Below are positions 49,707-62,182 of a DNA stretch of 64,000 nucleotides, piece by piece. The notes below the pieces were generated by a model. It made no database searches. It was not told the origin of the DNA and saw nothing but the letters and a program-made list of their open reading frames with translations. Source of the DNA: Diphasiastrum complanatum (lineage: Eukaryota; Streptophyta; Lycopodiopsida; Lycopodiales; Lycopodiaceae); assembly GCA_029204225.1 (NCBI GenBank), contig CM055100.1, forward strand, positions 49,070,877 through 49,134,876, in the 5' to 3' direction. Position 1 is the first letter of the stretch, and the number at the start of each line of letters is the position of its first letter. A program made the position numbers and the translations under genes.

Positions 49707-50171
49707 TGTTATGTCCATGTCCTGTATAAGGGAATCGGAATAATTCCTGACGTGGTTAGTCAGTCACTCCAGGTGTATATGGTTATTGGTTATGCCTCGT
49801 CATTCCGGGCTTGGCTTGTAAAGTAATTAATAATCATATGAGGGCCCAGACCTATAATTGGACATAGGAGCACATGCATAGTGAATGACTGCTTTAATGC
49901 AAGAATAGGAGGTTGATAGCTCAATATAGGTTGCATGGGGATCCTAGAGGAAATATTCTCTCTCTCATGAGGAGAATATGTCCATTGGAAACTTGCCCAT
50001 CCTCCTGTTGGAAATTCAGTTTCTTGAGCATGTTTCTCCTCCTCTCTCTTAGGTTCTTCACTATGGCTTGGGGACTAGGTCCAAGAGGAAACTCCAGGAG
50101 AGATCTAGGTTTGGATGGGTGGTTTTGCTCCACAGGTGTCCCTTTGGTTGTTTTGCAACAAGATCTAGTCA
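49707..50171 (+). repeat. 3' LTR of the gypsy derivative
   Basis: 465 bp, preceded by a G-rich polypurine tract at 49694-49706. Confidence 0.9.
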
Positions 50172-50303
50172 GATCTTCATATGGTGATCCTTACACATAC
50201 TTTTGATATAAATCTACTCTACCAATGGAATGAATTCCTGATTGATAAGTGTACTGTCAAATAAGAAAACAAAACCTGGAAACAAATACGTGGTATACCT
50301 ATA
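50172..50303 (+). pseudogene. Penelope-like element reverse transcriptase, second part
   Basis: After the gypsy derivative a plus frame reads FDINLLYQWNEFLIDKCTVK, one stop, then ENKTWKQIRGIPI. W-KQIRGIPI is a motif-B-like line (Q-x-x-G-I-P), which supports both the RT call and its continuity with 48226-48599. It degrades into the repeat units that begin at 50304. Confidence 0.5.
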
Positions 50304-51324
<1,021 letters not shown>

Positions 51325-51326
<2 letters not shown>

Positions 51327-52430
51327 GGATTCTTCCTCATCTTTATTTTCCATGTCTTAAGCACAAAATACTACAAATAGACAGTCGCTTCAATTAACAA
51401 GGTTTTTTTGACTTGCCCATACTTCATAGACTTTTCTTATGAAGTTAAGAAAACTCCTAAATAAAGGTGTTTTTTTAAAAAAGACTACACTATACAAAGG
51501 GTTTTTTAAAAAAGGAGAAAAAATATAGTTCCCACATCTTCTTAAATGCATACCACCTTCCGGGAAACTTCAAAATGAGGCTCTACATAAACCTGTAGAT
51601 TTGACACTCTCTTCACAATACTGAGAGGAGCTTCTTCGGTTTCTTACCTATAGTGCGCCCTACTAGTGGCAATCATTTACAAAACTCTGAATGATATGCT
51701 CTCGATTTTCTCCTCTTGCTTTCTCGTAACTTTGGTAGGGATGCTCTCAATGCTGTGTAGATACTTATTAGCAAATGCTTTCCTTACATATGTTTGCCAA
51801 CAATGGATCGTATTTAAGTTTCTTCTATCAACATTGAGGCACATTCTGCCTAGAGGGTAGTGATGGAGGCCTTGTATATTTCATAAAATCTAGTTCCCAT
51901 CATTTCTCAAAATGGTATATTATAAGCCACAGGTTGATAGCTCATATGTGGCTATCTCTTGAAGCTTTTTTGATCTAACCAAGCATCTGTCCAGCGATGG
52001 ACAATATGCTATCTTTATCACCTTTCCTCATATCATATGGAGTAGGATATGCATGGAGTCCAACGATGGACAACATGCTATCCTTCTCACTTCTCTTCAT
52101 AATATGTGAAAAATGATTTGCATGAAGTCCAACGATGGACTACATACATTCATTCTCACTTCTGAGATTGACCATTTGATAAAAATTGAGTAGGAAGTCC
52201 AGCGATGGACTACATGCATCCATAATCTCATTTGAGAGTAGGGTTTTCACCAAACACATGAGGAAGGTCCAACGATGGACTAATTGCTTATTCTCTCTCT
52301 TTTGAAAGTATACTTTTTTGCTAATAATACATAAGAAGTCCAGCGATGGATTGTAAGCATTTACATTCACCTGGAAGGAAATGTGCTTATGATAAATGCA
52401 TGAGGAGCCCTGCGATGGACAATGTTGGAG
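51325..52430 (-). repeat. Copia 3' region/LTR segment, copy 2, with seven-fold palindromic array
   Basis: Colinear with 47214-48226. On the minus strand it directly follows RNase H, so it is the element's 3' end. It contains seven copies of a GTCCA-GCGA-TGGAC-type palindrome at 51989, 52058, 52127, 52197, 52267, 52338 and 52407. The polypurine tract and exact LTR boundary were not identified. Confidence 0.75.
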
Positions 52431-53515
52431 AGACCCCTTTGTTGAGAACCTTGCCCCTGATGTAGTGATATCTGATTTCAATGTGCTTACTCCTAGAGTG
52501 AAATCTAGGGTTGGCCATAAGACAATAGCACTCTGATTATCACAAAATAAAATTGTAGGGCTATATAGATTCAAATTAATATCTAACAGTAAATTTCTCA
52601 ACCAAAACGCTTCCTTGATAGATTGAGAAGCAGCAATGTATTCTGCTTCTGTAGAAGAAAGTGCAACAGAAGTTTGCTTACGACTGTTCCATGAGATAGG
52701 ACCGTCGTTGAAGAAGAATGTAAATCCAGATGTGGATTTATGATTGTCTACATCTCCTCCCCAACTTGCATCAGAATAACCACTGAGCTGATGAAGATTG
52801 TCATTGCTGACATCTCCATAGCAAATGCACTGGTCCATGGTAGCTCGAATATATCTCATGACTCGTATGAGAGCCTTCCAATGGGTAATGCCGAGATTAG
52901 CCATGTATTGGCTAAGTGAGCTTACAACAAAAGAGATATCAGGTCTTTTACAGACCATTGCGTACATGAGAGATCCCAGTATTGATCGATAAGTGTATTC
53001 TCTCATTTGCTCCACTTCCTGCTTGGTCTGGGGACATTGGTCCTATGACAGATGTAGGTTTGGATCCATTGGTGAGTGAGCTAATTTACAATTCATCAAA
53101 TTGTATATGTTAAAAGCATTGTGAAGATACCTTTGTTGAGTGATGTAAATCAGTCGATTTGCTCTGTCTTTGTGGATTTGAATTCCCAGACAGAAGTGAG
53201 CTTCGCCCAGATCAGTCATGTTGAACTCTAAAAACAGCATCTGCTTCGAATCCTTGACCATATTGGTATTGTTGATGAAGAGCAACGTATCATCTACATA
53301 CAAGGTGATGATAATGAAGGATTGCTGTACTGACTTGGAATAGACGTTGCAATCAGCAGTGCTTGGTTTGAATCCTTGTTTAATGAGGAATGTGTTGATT
53401 CTCTGAAACCAAGCTCTGGCAGACTGTTTCAAGCCGTACAGTGCTTTGTGGAGTTTACAGACATGATTTTTCATACCTTCCAGAACGTATCCTTCGGGCT
53501 GGATCATTAGATATA
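52431..53515 (-). pseudogene. Copia RT (C-terminal two-thirds) and RNase H
   Basis: RT at 53043-53507: MIQPEGYVLEGMKNHVCKLH, ALYGLKQSARAWFQR and catalytic ITLYVDDTLLF, then MTDLGEAHFCLGIQI. RNase H at about 52440-53015: YRSILGSLMYAMVCKRPDI, YSDASWGGDVDNHKSTSGF, ALSSTEAEYIAASQ and FCDNQSAIVL; a frameshift after this scrambles the C-terminus. A stop lies between YLNGVIQEYI and MIQPEG (about 53508). The catalytic residues (YVDD, RNase H D-E-D) are visible, but the polyprotein is broken. Confidence 0.9.
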
Positions 53516-54016
53516 TTCTTGTATCACTCCATTCAGATAGGCTGTTTGTACATCGAGTTGATGCACTTCGAGGTCAGCAGCTGCAATGTAAGAAAGGAGC
53601 ATTCAGATCGACGAATGTTTGATGATTGGACGTGATGATTATCACCCAGCTGTCGTAAGAGCTTGGCAAGCTTGTAAGCAGTTCCATCACTGCGTCTTAA
53701 TCGTCGATGATAGATCCGACAGTGGCCATTTGTCTTAGCAAGTTCTTGAACTGATTAATGTGATTCTGCAGAGAATCACCATTCGTCATCTTGAGGGAGT
53801 AGAATTTCTTCCTGAGATGTAGCTTGGAAGCTATATCTCACACTTCATAAAGTGTGCCCAAGATGTCCCAGACTTCTTTCGATGTCTGAGCCTTGGATAC
53901 ATGGCCAATCTGAGTATCCGTGATGTTGAGGATGATCAGCGCGAAAGCCTTTCCATCCTTTAGCTTCCATCTGGCGATTGCTGCATCGTCTGCATTGGGT
54001 TTCCCTTCTGCATCTA
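53516..54016 (-). pseudogene. Copia gag fused to mid-RT by internal deletion
   Basis: Gag of the UBN2 type: NADDAAIARWKLKDGKAFAL, QTSKEVWDILGTLYEV, then SLKMTNGDSLQNHINQFKN and AVMELLTSLPSSYDSWV. At about 53598 the sequence passes straight into RT (LEVHQLDVQTAYLNG), so the zinc knuckle, protease, integrase and RT N-terminus are missing. The gag N-terminus is cut at 54016 by a gypsy LTR. Confidence 0.85.
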
Positions 54017-55500
54017 TGTTAGGGCCTATTTTGACGGGGGGCTGGTCTAGCCAAAACGTCCTAAAAGGGTCAAGGGGCCCCACCTCTAGTGGCAGTTCGG
54101 CCCTACATGAGCAATAGAGGATTTGTCACTTCCAACCCTGATGGCCTTCTCTATTGCCCAATGCTCCCCAACCGATGAGGGTTTTCCAGGCTCTCAGAGA
54201 TACGGTTGCAAGGAGGGGGTGCTGTCAATTTTGGTGCAATGATTCACTAGCTTTCTAGAGTTACGGTTTCGTAAAACTTCTGATCACTAATTCGCATTAG
54301 GATCTTGCTAATGTCTCTTTCCCCATTGAATTCGGCTTACAGTTAGTAAAAATCTTACATGGGCTTGAAACCGATTTATTGCCTATGATGTGCTTGTGGG
54401 GTGCAAGTTATACACATCGCTTTGTTTGATAACCGGTGGTATTTTCGTCGACCGTCGAGTCTAGGTATTTCGCTAGACAATACTGACGGCGGGTGTGACT
54501 AGTGACTCCTAACCCAAGTAGCTTATTTCGACCATGTTGGGTGGACTGCCCGCTCTTGTATTTCAAAGAGGTCGGGTTTACCAATTCGACCCGTCACAAA
54601 CACTTTATGCAATGCATTGATAATGATTATTTAAAATGGATGTGAAGCCCAAAAAGAAACCATGAGCAATAATGAGAATGTCCTATCAGTAATCAATCTC
54701 GATTATGACTTGATTCTATGCAATAGCATAAAAGACGGTTCACATGTGTTTTAGTAATGGAAAAATTGATACGGGTTGCCACTTTCAACAGTGCTAAAAT
54801 CAAGGTACAAAACATAGCATCCAAGATGCCTTTTATAAAAATATGACAAATTTAAAGATAAAATAGTACCTCAAGTGAAAGGGAAAGTCGGTATGCCGCA
54901 AGAGAACCCACCAAGTCATGAATGCCGCAAATTCCCAATCAGATTGCCTCTTTGTATCTGTGGTGTGGTGTTTGAAGACCTCAAAAAATCGACATTTGGT
55001 AGGGCATCAAGTGTAAGAAATCAGTCCTAGCCAAGTAGAAGGATCCGTGGGCCTCAGACTTTGTAGGCCGCAATCAGTTTCTATTTCATGCTCAGACAGG
55101 TCTCTGGGATCACAATACCCTCTGGCATGCCATAAATTCTTGATTTTTAGATATTGGACAGCGATGGGAGGCCTCAAATCACTGAGCTTAGCCGCACATA
55201 GGCTGTTAGGATGATCTGGTCGCACTTCAGATGGCAGTAGGTCGCACTCATGCCGTGAGCCTGATTTTTCCCTTGTAGACAATGATGGGCAAGTCATGGA
55301 CATGTTCTACTGCCCGCAGACAGTTGGTGTAGGTCGCAGAACAGAGGGAAGACCACAGGGCCATGTGGCAGATGAGGCAGTGGCAGAAATGCAGGCAAGC
55401 ATGGTACAGAGGGTGTAGACACGCAGTAGGGGATGTAGACAGGTAGAAGTGATCATTGATGATTGCCAAAACAGAGAACATTGCTCAATTGTGACTGATG
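54017..55500 (-). repeat. Second gypsy LTR related to 35066-37850
   Basis: Begins tgttagggcc at 54017 and follows the same order of phrases as 35066 on: (g)acggggg(at/gc)(c/t)gg, ...cttccaa(t/c)ccc..., then the block 54400-54600 matching 35930-36120 (ggtggtattttgcc / ggtggtattttcgtc; aggtatttcgctag). Same orientation as the first copy. It lies inside copia gag. The right boundary is unclear; 55500 is where familiar sequence fades. Confidence 0.6.
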
Positions 55501-55739
55501 GCCATTCTAGAAATCAATACTATAGTATTGCTATCAACGATTTAAGGCAAACCTTCCGAAGTGTGAGTGATTCAAGTTAGCATGATAAAAGTATAGAGCC
55601 TCAGAAACCTGGCGATGGTTTTTGTTCGTAAATTTTTTATCCATACTGATCAATTTTTTATTTGCTCTTTTCTTTTTTTTGTTTGAAAAAAAGAAAGTGG
55701 GACACCACAGTTGTTTAACCCTTGAAGCAATCTCCTAGA

Positions 55740-56934
55740 CTACACTGCATTCCAGCCATGACTATCGAGTTTGTCAGATTACCTTCATTTCAGATGTTTC
55801 CTAATGAGATAGTTCAACAATACACCAGATGACTATACCATCTAGTGAAAGAAAATGATCTATTGAGCCCATAGAACATAATGAAGGACTACTCGATAAG
55901 ATCAAGTCTGGTATGAAGAAGTTCGCATCCTATACTTCATTCCCACAAATCTATCAAGACACGATCATTATGGAGAATCTTATCTTAAGGAAGAGAGTAG
56001 ATCACTCTTGTCCAAACATAAAAATATCGGATGGGAAATCAGAAAAATTTGAAGGTTCAACGGCAGACAAGGGGTGAAGGCTATGAATCATCTGGGAGTG
56101 CAACAATGTCTAGTGGATCAGGTGCAACAAGTGACCACGGACCTAGTACTTCAAGTTTCGACTGTCATTAAACTCAGGATCTCAAGGCAAAGTTTTTTGA
56201 GAAGGACTAATGTACATACTGCTTTAAGGATCATCCAAGTACAAGATGTCCAATCAAGAATCCGCGCATCAACAAAGACAAACTACAAAGCACCAAGTTC
56301 GACAACAAGATACACCAACTCAAAGGTCAAAAACAGGATCAAGCCAACAAGGAGTTCACCAAGCGGATGGATGTCAAAGTGATCCATCTAAATCACAAGT
56401 TTCTCCAATGAAAAGTGGCCAAGTGGAAGCATTGGTCATATCATCTTGCATGTCACTGAACTCACAAGAAGACCATAATAGCCTACCGGTTTATTTTGTG
56501 GAAGACCCTAAGGGACGTCCATTACCTGTGTATGCTTATCAACTCAAAGGAGATAGCATACTGTACACGGTACGATGCTTTGGATTCGGAGGAAGTTTGT
56601 GGAGGAGTGATATCTTGGCTTTCCAAAAAGCAAGATACAATTTCTCTTTTCTCTTGTGAAGCCGAGTACAAGGCATTGACTTCAAGAACCAAAGAACTCC
56701 TATGGCTAAGAAGACTTTTGGTGGAGCTTCAAGTGCTAATCAAGATAGCTCATCACTTTGTGAGGGAGAAGGTGCAATCCAAGGAGGTTTAACTTCATCA
56801 TGTGCCTTCATCCGAGTGCATAGTTGATATCTTAACCAAATCTTTAGCTAAAGATTCATTTTTTAAATTAAGAGATGCTCTTGGAGTGGTAGATATGTGT
56901 ACATTAAACTTGCCAAGTTAGAAGTGAGGAGGAG
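55740..56934 (+). pseudogene. Copia gag zinc knuckle joined to RNase H
   Basis: A weak gag region (about 55860-56050) leads to a zinc-knuckle-like CTYCFKDHPSTRC (about 56212-56250, one residue shorter than the usual CX2CX4HX4C). From about 56480 the frame reads RNase H: GGVISWLSKKQDTISLFSCE, AEYKALTSRTKELLWLRRLL, then HHVPSSECIVDILTKSLAKD. Protease, integrase and RT are absent, another gag-to-RNase H deletion. It ends before the polypurine tract gaggaggag at 56926-56934. Confidence 0.8.
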
Positions 56935-57564
56935 TGTTAAAATATCACTTCCAACTTGTTGTACCTTGTAGATCTCAAGTTATTTGAGCTTGATAGGATC
57001 TCACACATGTGGAGTCTGTTCCCACGTGTGAAAGAATGTACATAAGTCACTTTTATAAGGTTAGATTGATTTTTGCTTGATCTACACTAGTGTGAAATTG
57101 ACCTTTGAGTAGAATCTTGAAAATGGTCAAATTTGTCAAACTTTGTGTAAATAGATTGGACTTCCATGTGAATGAGTTATTACTAACACATGTCAAGATA
57201 TCATTCACACATGTGGATAAGCTTCTAGAAAAAAAGATATGAAGATTCCATTAGATCCTATTTTATAGGGAATATTCCTATAAATGTGGAAGACTAGCTT
57301 TTTGTTTTCTAGCCAAAGAGAATAGTCAAATTTGGGAAATGAGCACATATGGCTCCCATTGGTGGATCTGGATGACTAGGAACTCTTCACATGTGTGAAG
57401 TCCTGCTAGATAGTACACAACTCATGGATGTACTTGATCTATAAAGGGATCAACCAAATCAATAACAAGTTGATGTGAGATTGGCAAATTCTAGTTTTGT
57501 TGAGATTTCCACATTTGTCTTGAGTTTTGATGAATGAAATGCATTTGTAAGTTAATGTACTTTA
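56935..57564 (+). repeat. 3' LTR of the preceding copia element
   Basis: Starts TGTTAAAATATCACTTCC immediately after the polypurine tract. Contains three CACATGTG sites and one CACGTGTG (57004, 57023, 57208, 57388). It runs into the next LTR at 57565, so its 3' end may be truncated. Confidence 0.75.
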
Positions 57565-58212
57565 TGTGAAGGATTTCAGATCATTCAAGATCCAATCCAT
57601 GTCCCAAATCTTTGGTTACAATAAGGAGCAAACCAACAATCCTACCAATGTAGAAAAATCAGCATCTACATACAAAATGAGATGCAAACTCTAAGATATA
57701 TTGATCAAACATGAACTAAAACATGTTTGCTGTCCGTACAATTACATTACCCTACTGTATTTCACACGTGTGGAACCGAAAATAGCAATAAATGATCATT
57801 CTACACACAAGATTGCAAGATAACACCAAGATAGTGCACCAATGAGTAGTAGAACCCAAAGAGAACCATGTATAATGATGAAATGAGAGATAGAAGAGAG
57901 AAGATGTGTCTCTCCACAAGTTAAATCCTTTTATAGAGTTTCCAAACCCTATTTGGCCACTTGGCTTTCCCTCCAAAATGTAAACCCTACTATTTTTGGG
58001 TTTAGATTCAATGTACCCAAAGTTCAAATTTGAATCTCTCTCAAACTCGACTACCAACTTTCCCACACTTTCCAAAAGTGTTTATTGAATGTATTTTAAA
58101 CTAATATAACTTCAAAAAGTTTGTTTCTAAGTCTAAAATGAGTTTTGGCCTCTTATTGACAATTAACCAAAATATGAATAAACTAGACTAAACTAGTTGA
58201 AATCTCTCACAC
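57565..58212 (-). repeat. Copia 3' LTR, same family as 40808-42465
   Basis: 648 bp; TGTGAAGGATTTCAG...ATCTCTCACA. On the minus strand it is preceded by the polypurine tract GAAGAGGGAG (58213-58222), so it is a 3' LTR. Resembles the LTRs at 40808 and 41817 in length and order, including ttcacacgtgtgga. Confidence 0.85.
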
Positions 58213-58596
58213 TCCCTCTTCAACTAGTTTTGGCATAGTTTTGACAATAGAACTTTGATCCAACTTTAGAATGATTTCCATCCTAAGTATAGATCTTCTT
58301 TATAAGGTTCTAAAGTATCTTTCATAATTGATATAGAGAATAGTGTCCAAATTGGATGCTTCACTATTTCTTACATCAATTTTGCACATCAAGATATAAC
58401 TAGAACATGAAGAACCAAATAGAATGTGAATGAAATGATTCCTCCATGTTTCAAACTTTGTACTCTCTAGAAAATTACAGCAACCAAACAATAAATGTGA
58501 GTGATGACCATTTGCTTGCTTGTGTCCTGCAACTTTGTCCTTTCTTGATATGTCTCCACCATAAAACTCCATGAATGAGCCTCCATCTCCATCTTG
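58213..58596 (-). other. 3' untranslated interior of the minus-strand copia element
   Basis: About 380 bp between the stop of the 58597 ORF and the polypurine tract at 58213-58222; no open frame of note. Confidence 0.5.
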
Positions 58597-59390
58597 TCAC
58601 AAGAAACCATCAAGCCTTGGAAATCCACGAGTAGGTGAGTACATACATGATGCAAATCTAGAACCACATGACTCGATAAACCAAGTAGTTTGCACTAGTC
58701 CATCTTCAAGATCTACTTGACACAAGAAAATGACCATGAATTCACCAAAAATTGACAATCTCCAAGTATTGGCACCAAGTAGCTCAACACTTGAGAACTT
58801 AGCCATGGATGAGTGACATAATGAACCTCCATTAGCTTCATATCCATCAGCAAAACCAGCCAAGAATGCTAGTACAACTCCAACAATAAGATATTGCAAG
58901 ACAATGTAGCTAGTTTGTCCATATCTTGACAATTTGCACACATCCACATGAAATAGCTCAAACATGAGATAGAACAAGTAAAGCAAGCTTGAATAACACT
59001 TCCTTGCTGCTCCTTTGACCTTACTTGAGTCTTCAATAAGCTGAAAAAATAGATCCATAACATCTTTGCCAATTACCTCTCCTTTGATGCTCTTGACTAG
59101 CTCCAAATTGCCACCTTTCCTTTTGTGTTGTTGAAGCCCTTTGAGACCAACCTCTTGATCTTCATCTTGACCATCAAAGTCATTGAACAAACTTTGTTTT
59201 CCAGATCCATTACTTTCTTTTCCAGTATGAAAATCATGAGAACCAATATCCACTTGCATAGCATCATCTACACAAGAAAATTCTCCAAAACATGTGAGTA
59301 AAGCAAAGTGTGTCGCTTCCACTTGCTTACCTTCCTCTTGATCATCAAAGATATCAAAGATATGAATATCTTCAGACCTGAACCTCTGGA
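58597..59390 (-). CDS. Uninterrupted ORF of unknown function upstream of a copia 3' LTR, with hydrophobic segments
   Basis: About 264 codons without a stop on the minus strand. The nominal start at 59475 lies in unrelated antisense copia DNA, so the native part begins near 59390 and the true N-terminus is lost. It is acidic at first (FDIFDDQEEGKQVE), then Lys-rich (GLQQHKRKGGNLELVKSIKG), followed by hydrophobic stretches YSSLLYLFYLMFELF and YIVLQYLIVGVVLAFLAGF, and ends in a Cys/Arg-containing tail (FIESCGSRFASCMYSPTRG). It sits between where pol should be and the polypurine tract of the 57565 LTR, the position of the extra ORF in Sirevirus-type copia elements. I recognise no family. Confidence 0.4.
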
Positions 59391-59665
59391 TTTTGATCAA
59401 CTTTCGCGAACTCGAAAACGACAGAGTAGTGATTCTAGGTAATGGGAGCAGACACGATGTCAAAGGCATCGCCACTTTACAGCTACGAACACTGTCAGGC
59501 CAAGCAGAACTGCCAGGAGCACTCTATGTGCCCTCACTCAGAAAAGATCTGTTATCTATCTCCAAGATGGCAAATCTAGGCATTCAAATTTTGTTTGACG
59601 GCAACACTTGCACTACTGCTGATTCAAGAGGGAGATCGAGGACATACATCAAATCAGAATGCAGA
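59391..59665 (+). pseudogene. Copia protease/pre-integrase fragment
   Basis: The plus frame reads DRVVILGNGSRHDVKGIATL, ELPGALYVPSLRKDLLSISK and GIQILFDGNTCT: the protease C-terminus and start of the GAG-pre-integrase region. The protease active site is missing (5' truncation near 59390), and the fragment joins RT at about 59665 with the integrase gone. Confidence 0.85.
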
Positions 59666-61373
59666 GCCGTAGATTCCAGAGCAGCAGGAAGCGGATGATC
59701 AACCCCACAAACAAGAAACGTTCGAGCAACGACGAAACGAACCTCGAAGGTCAATGAGACAAAGAAAACCTCTAGATTACTACTCTAACAATCTTCAATG
59801 GAGCAAAGACACGAAGTTTGAGTATTGTAGCTTCACAGAAGAGCCAGCAACATACCAAGAAGCTATCCAGAGTCCAGAGGAAGAATTTTGGAAGCAGGCA
59901 ATGTTAGAGAAGATCGAGTCGATGAGGCGAAACGAGGCATGGACATTAGAGCCACTGCTAGAAAATAAGAAAATAGTCGATTGCAAGTGGTATACAAGAA
60001 AAAGATATAATCATGGCACTATTGGCCGCAAGACAAGGCTTGTCGCGAAGGGCTACACAAAGAGATATGGTGTTGACTATTTCGACACATATTCGCCCAT
60101 GGTGAAGATGACAAGCATAAGGCTACTCCTTGCATACGCCAAACAGTACAATCTGGAAATTCACCAGATTGATGTGAAAACAGCCTTTCTCCATGGAGAT
60201 CTAGAGGAGGAAATCTTCATGAAACAGCTTGAAGGCTATGAAGACCCCGACCATCGACAATATGTTTGTCGGTTGCAGAGATGCATCTATGGTCTAAAAC
60301 AGGCATCACGAAACTGGTATAAAAAGCTTGATGGTCTTCTGAAGTCTCTAGAGTAGAAAAAGATTTTGTGATACTGACCATTTTTGTGGATGATTCACTG
60401 ATGATAGGAAATTCCTTGATGCTGATCAAAGACACGAAGAGTCAGATTTCTGAAAGCTACGAGATCACAGATCTTGGAGAAGCAACGAAATGTCTAGGGC
60501 TGGAGATCAAAAGAGATCGAACAAAGGGCGAAATGCACTTGAGTCAGTCAGAATATGCCAGGAAAGTGCTAAGGCAGTACCACATGATGGACTACAAGGA
60601 CAAGATGATAGCTAGAGCCAAGCTCACGAAATAGGATTGCCCAAAAACGGAAGAAGAAGAATGGAAGATGGCAGGTATACCCTACCAGAACTTAATCGGT
60701 AGTCTGATGTACTTGACAATTTGTACCAGACCCGATCTAGCTTTCTCTGTTTACGCATTGAGCCAATTCTTTGCAAATCCTGGCATGGCACACTGACAAA
60801 TGGCCAAACGAATCCTACAGTATTTGAAGGGTACCCAGAATATGGGATTAACCTACAAAGCTGAAAATGAAGAAAAAGGATTCGAGCTTCATCACTACAG
60901 TGATGCGAGCTGGGCGAGCTGTAAAGATGATAGCAAGTCCATTACTGGAGGATGTACAATAGCGTGCAGAGCTGCAATCAATTGGATATACAAAAAGCAA
61001 ACCTTGGTGGCTCAATCCTCTTGCGAAGTTGAATATGTCGCAGCTTCAAAGGTCGCGAATGAGGTAGTGTGGCTACAGATGATGCTGGAGGCAATCGGGA
61101 TACCACAAGAGAGGCCAAGCACGATGATGATGGACTCTCATAGTGCCATCTATCTATCCCAGGATCCTGTCTTCCATTCAAAGACAAAGCACGTACCTCT
61201 GAAGTACCATCACATTCGAGATTTGATCTCGAAAGGAGAGCTCCAGGTCCAGTATATAAAATCAAAAAATATGATTGCAGATCTGCTCACAAAACCGCTT
61301 GACAAGCCACTCTTTGCCAAGCAAAGAAAGGCAATTGGATTAAATGTACAAAGCTGCAAGGTTCAAGAGGGAG
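59666..61373 (+). pseudogene. Copia RT and RNase H, nearly complete but broken
   Basis: Starts in the pre-RT linker (MRQRKPLDYYSNN). RT: FWKQAMLEKIESMRRNEAWT, TRLVAKGYTKRYGVDYFDTY, IDVKTAFLHGDLEEEIFMKQ, RCIYGLKQASRNWYKKL, a stop with a small deletion at 60354-60367, then catalytic LTIFVDDSLMIGN and YEITDLGEATKCLGLEI. RNase H: YQNLIGSLMYLTICTRPDL, HYSDASWASCKDDSKSITGG, AQSSCEVEYVAASK, MMDSHSAIYL and KTKHVPLKYHHIRDLISKGE, ending MIADLLTKPLDKPLF. Stops at about 60634 and 60796. The polypurine tract tcaagagggag precedes the LTR at 61374. Confidence 0.9.
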
Positions 61374-62182
61374 TGCCAAACATGGTGAACTCCTGCAACT
61401 TTGTCGTAGCATGAACAAGAAATGAAGGTCGAACGAGAACAATTCGCGACAATCAACATCCTTTAACTCGAAGCACGAATGATTCGTGAATCGGAAACAC
61501 ACCTCTAGGACCGCAAACTGCAAAGGACGCAAAATGAAAAACTACGAAAGAAACGAAAAGCACGAAAGAAAATGGGAGATTACGAAACAAACGAAGAGGA
61601 ATCTTTTGTGCTGCCAGCTGGCAGCTCAATGGACTTGGAGTCGTAGACTCCACGCACAGCTGAAATGAGTGGCAACGACGGAGACTAACTAGCTAGTTGA
61701 TTAGCGTTAACTAGTCTTGTGATTCTACGTTTAGCTATATTGTAAACTCCACACAGCGGAGGTATAAACTATCCTTTCTGGATCATAACATGTAATGAGA
61801 ATAGACAGATATCTGTAAGAGACACAGAAAGACATAGAGAGTAGAGCAGGAAGAAAAATACTAGAAACAATAGAGCTATGCATGAAAGTCTACCAACGAG
61901 CAAAACACAACGAAAGAGTAGAGTGTCACTCCGCCAACGAGCGAGACACTGACGATCTCGCTCTAAAACTAAACTGATAATACAGTCGCTCTATTTTCGT
62001 GCATCTCCTTGTCTTGGTCTGTCTATGTCTTGATTGCTAGAATAGAATGTGTTATGTGATGTGTAGTCGCGTGTCTAGGATCCTGTAAAAGCTTCCGCGC
62101 AAAAAAAGAAATTTCAAAGACACATAATCATTCGCGAATACGAAGACGAAAGCCAAAACAAAACAGTCTCGCTTCCGTGACA
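61374..62182 (+). repeat. 3' LTR of the plus-strand copia element
   Basis: 809 bp from TGCCAAACATGG to ...TTCCGTGACA. A TATA-like gtataaac lies near 61765. The first ~85 bp recur as a fragment at 30258-30347. Regions at 61800-61980 are rich in gacacagaaagacatagaga-type repeats. Confidence 0.8.

Larger units (their letters stand above)
48600..50171 (+). mobile_element. Non-autonomous gypsy (chromovirus-like) deletion derivative, 1572 bp
   Basis: Two 465-bp LTRs (48600-49064, 49707-50171), TGTTA(C/T)GTCC...TCTAGTCA, differing at about 20 positions by eye. The interior is only 642 bp and ends in the polypurine tract aaggggggaagaa before the right LTR. It holds traces of the integrase C-terminus/chromodomain: HPVIHVN- and HPVYHVN-like lines (about 49150, 49430), then VLRIRDKQLRN (about 49535) and a W-E motif, with stops. 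No gag, protease or RT, and no convincing primer site. The flanks (catac; gatct) do not form a clear duplication. It interrupts the Penelope-like RT. Confidence 0.85.
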
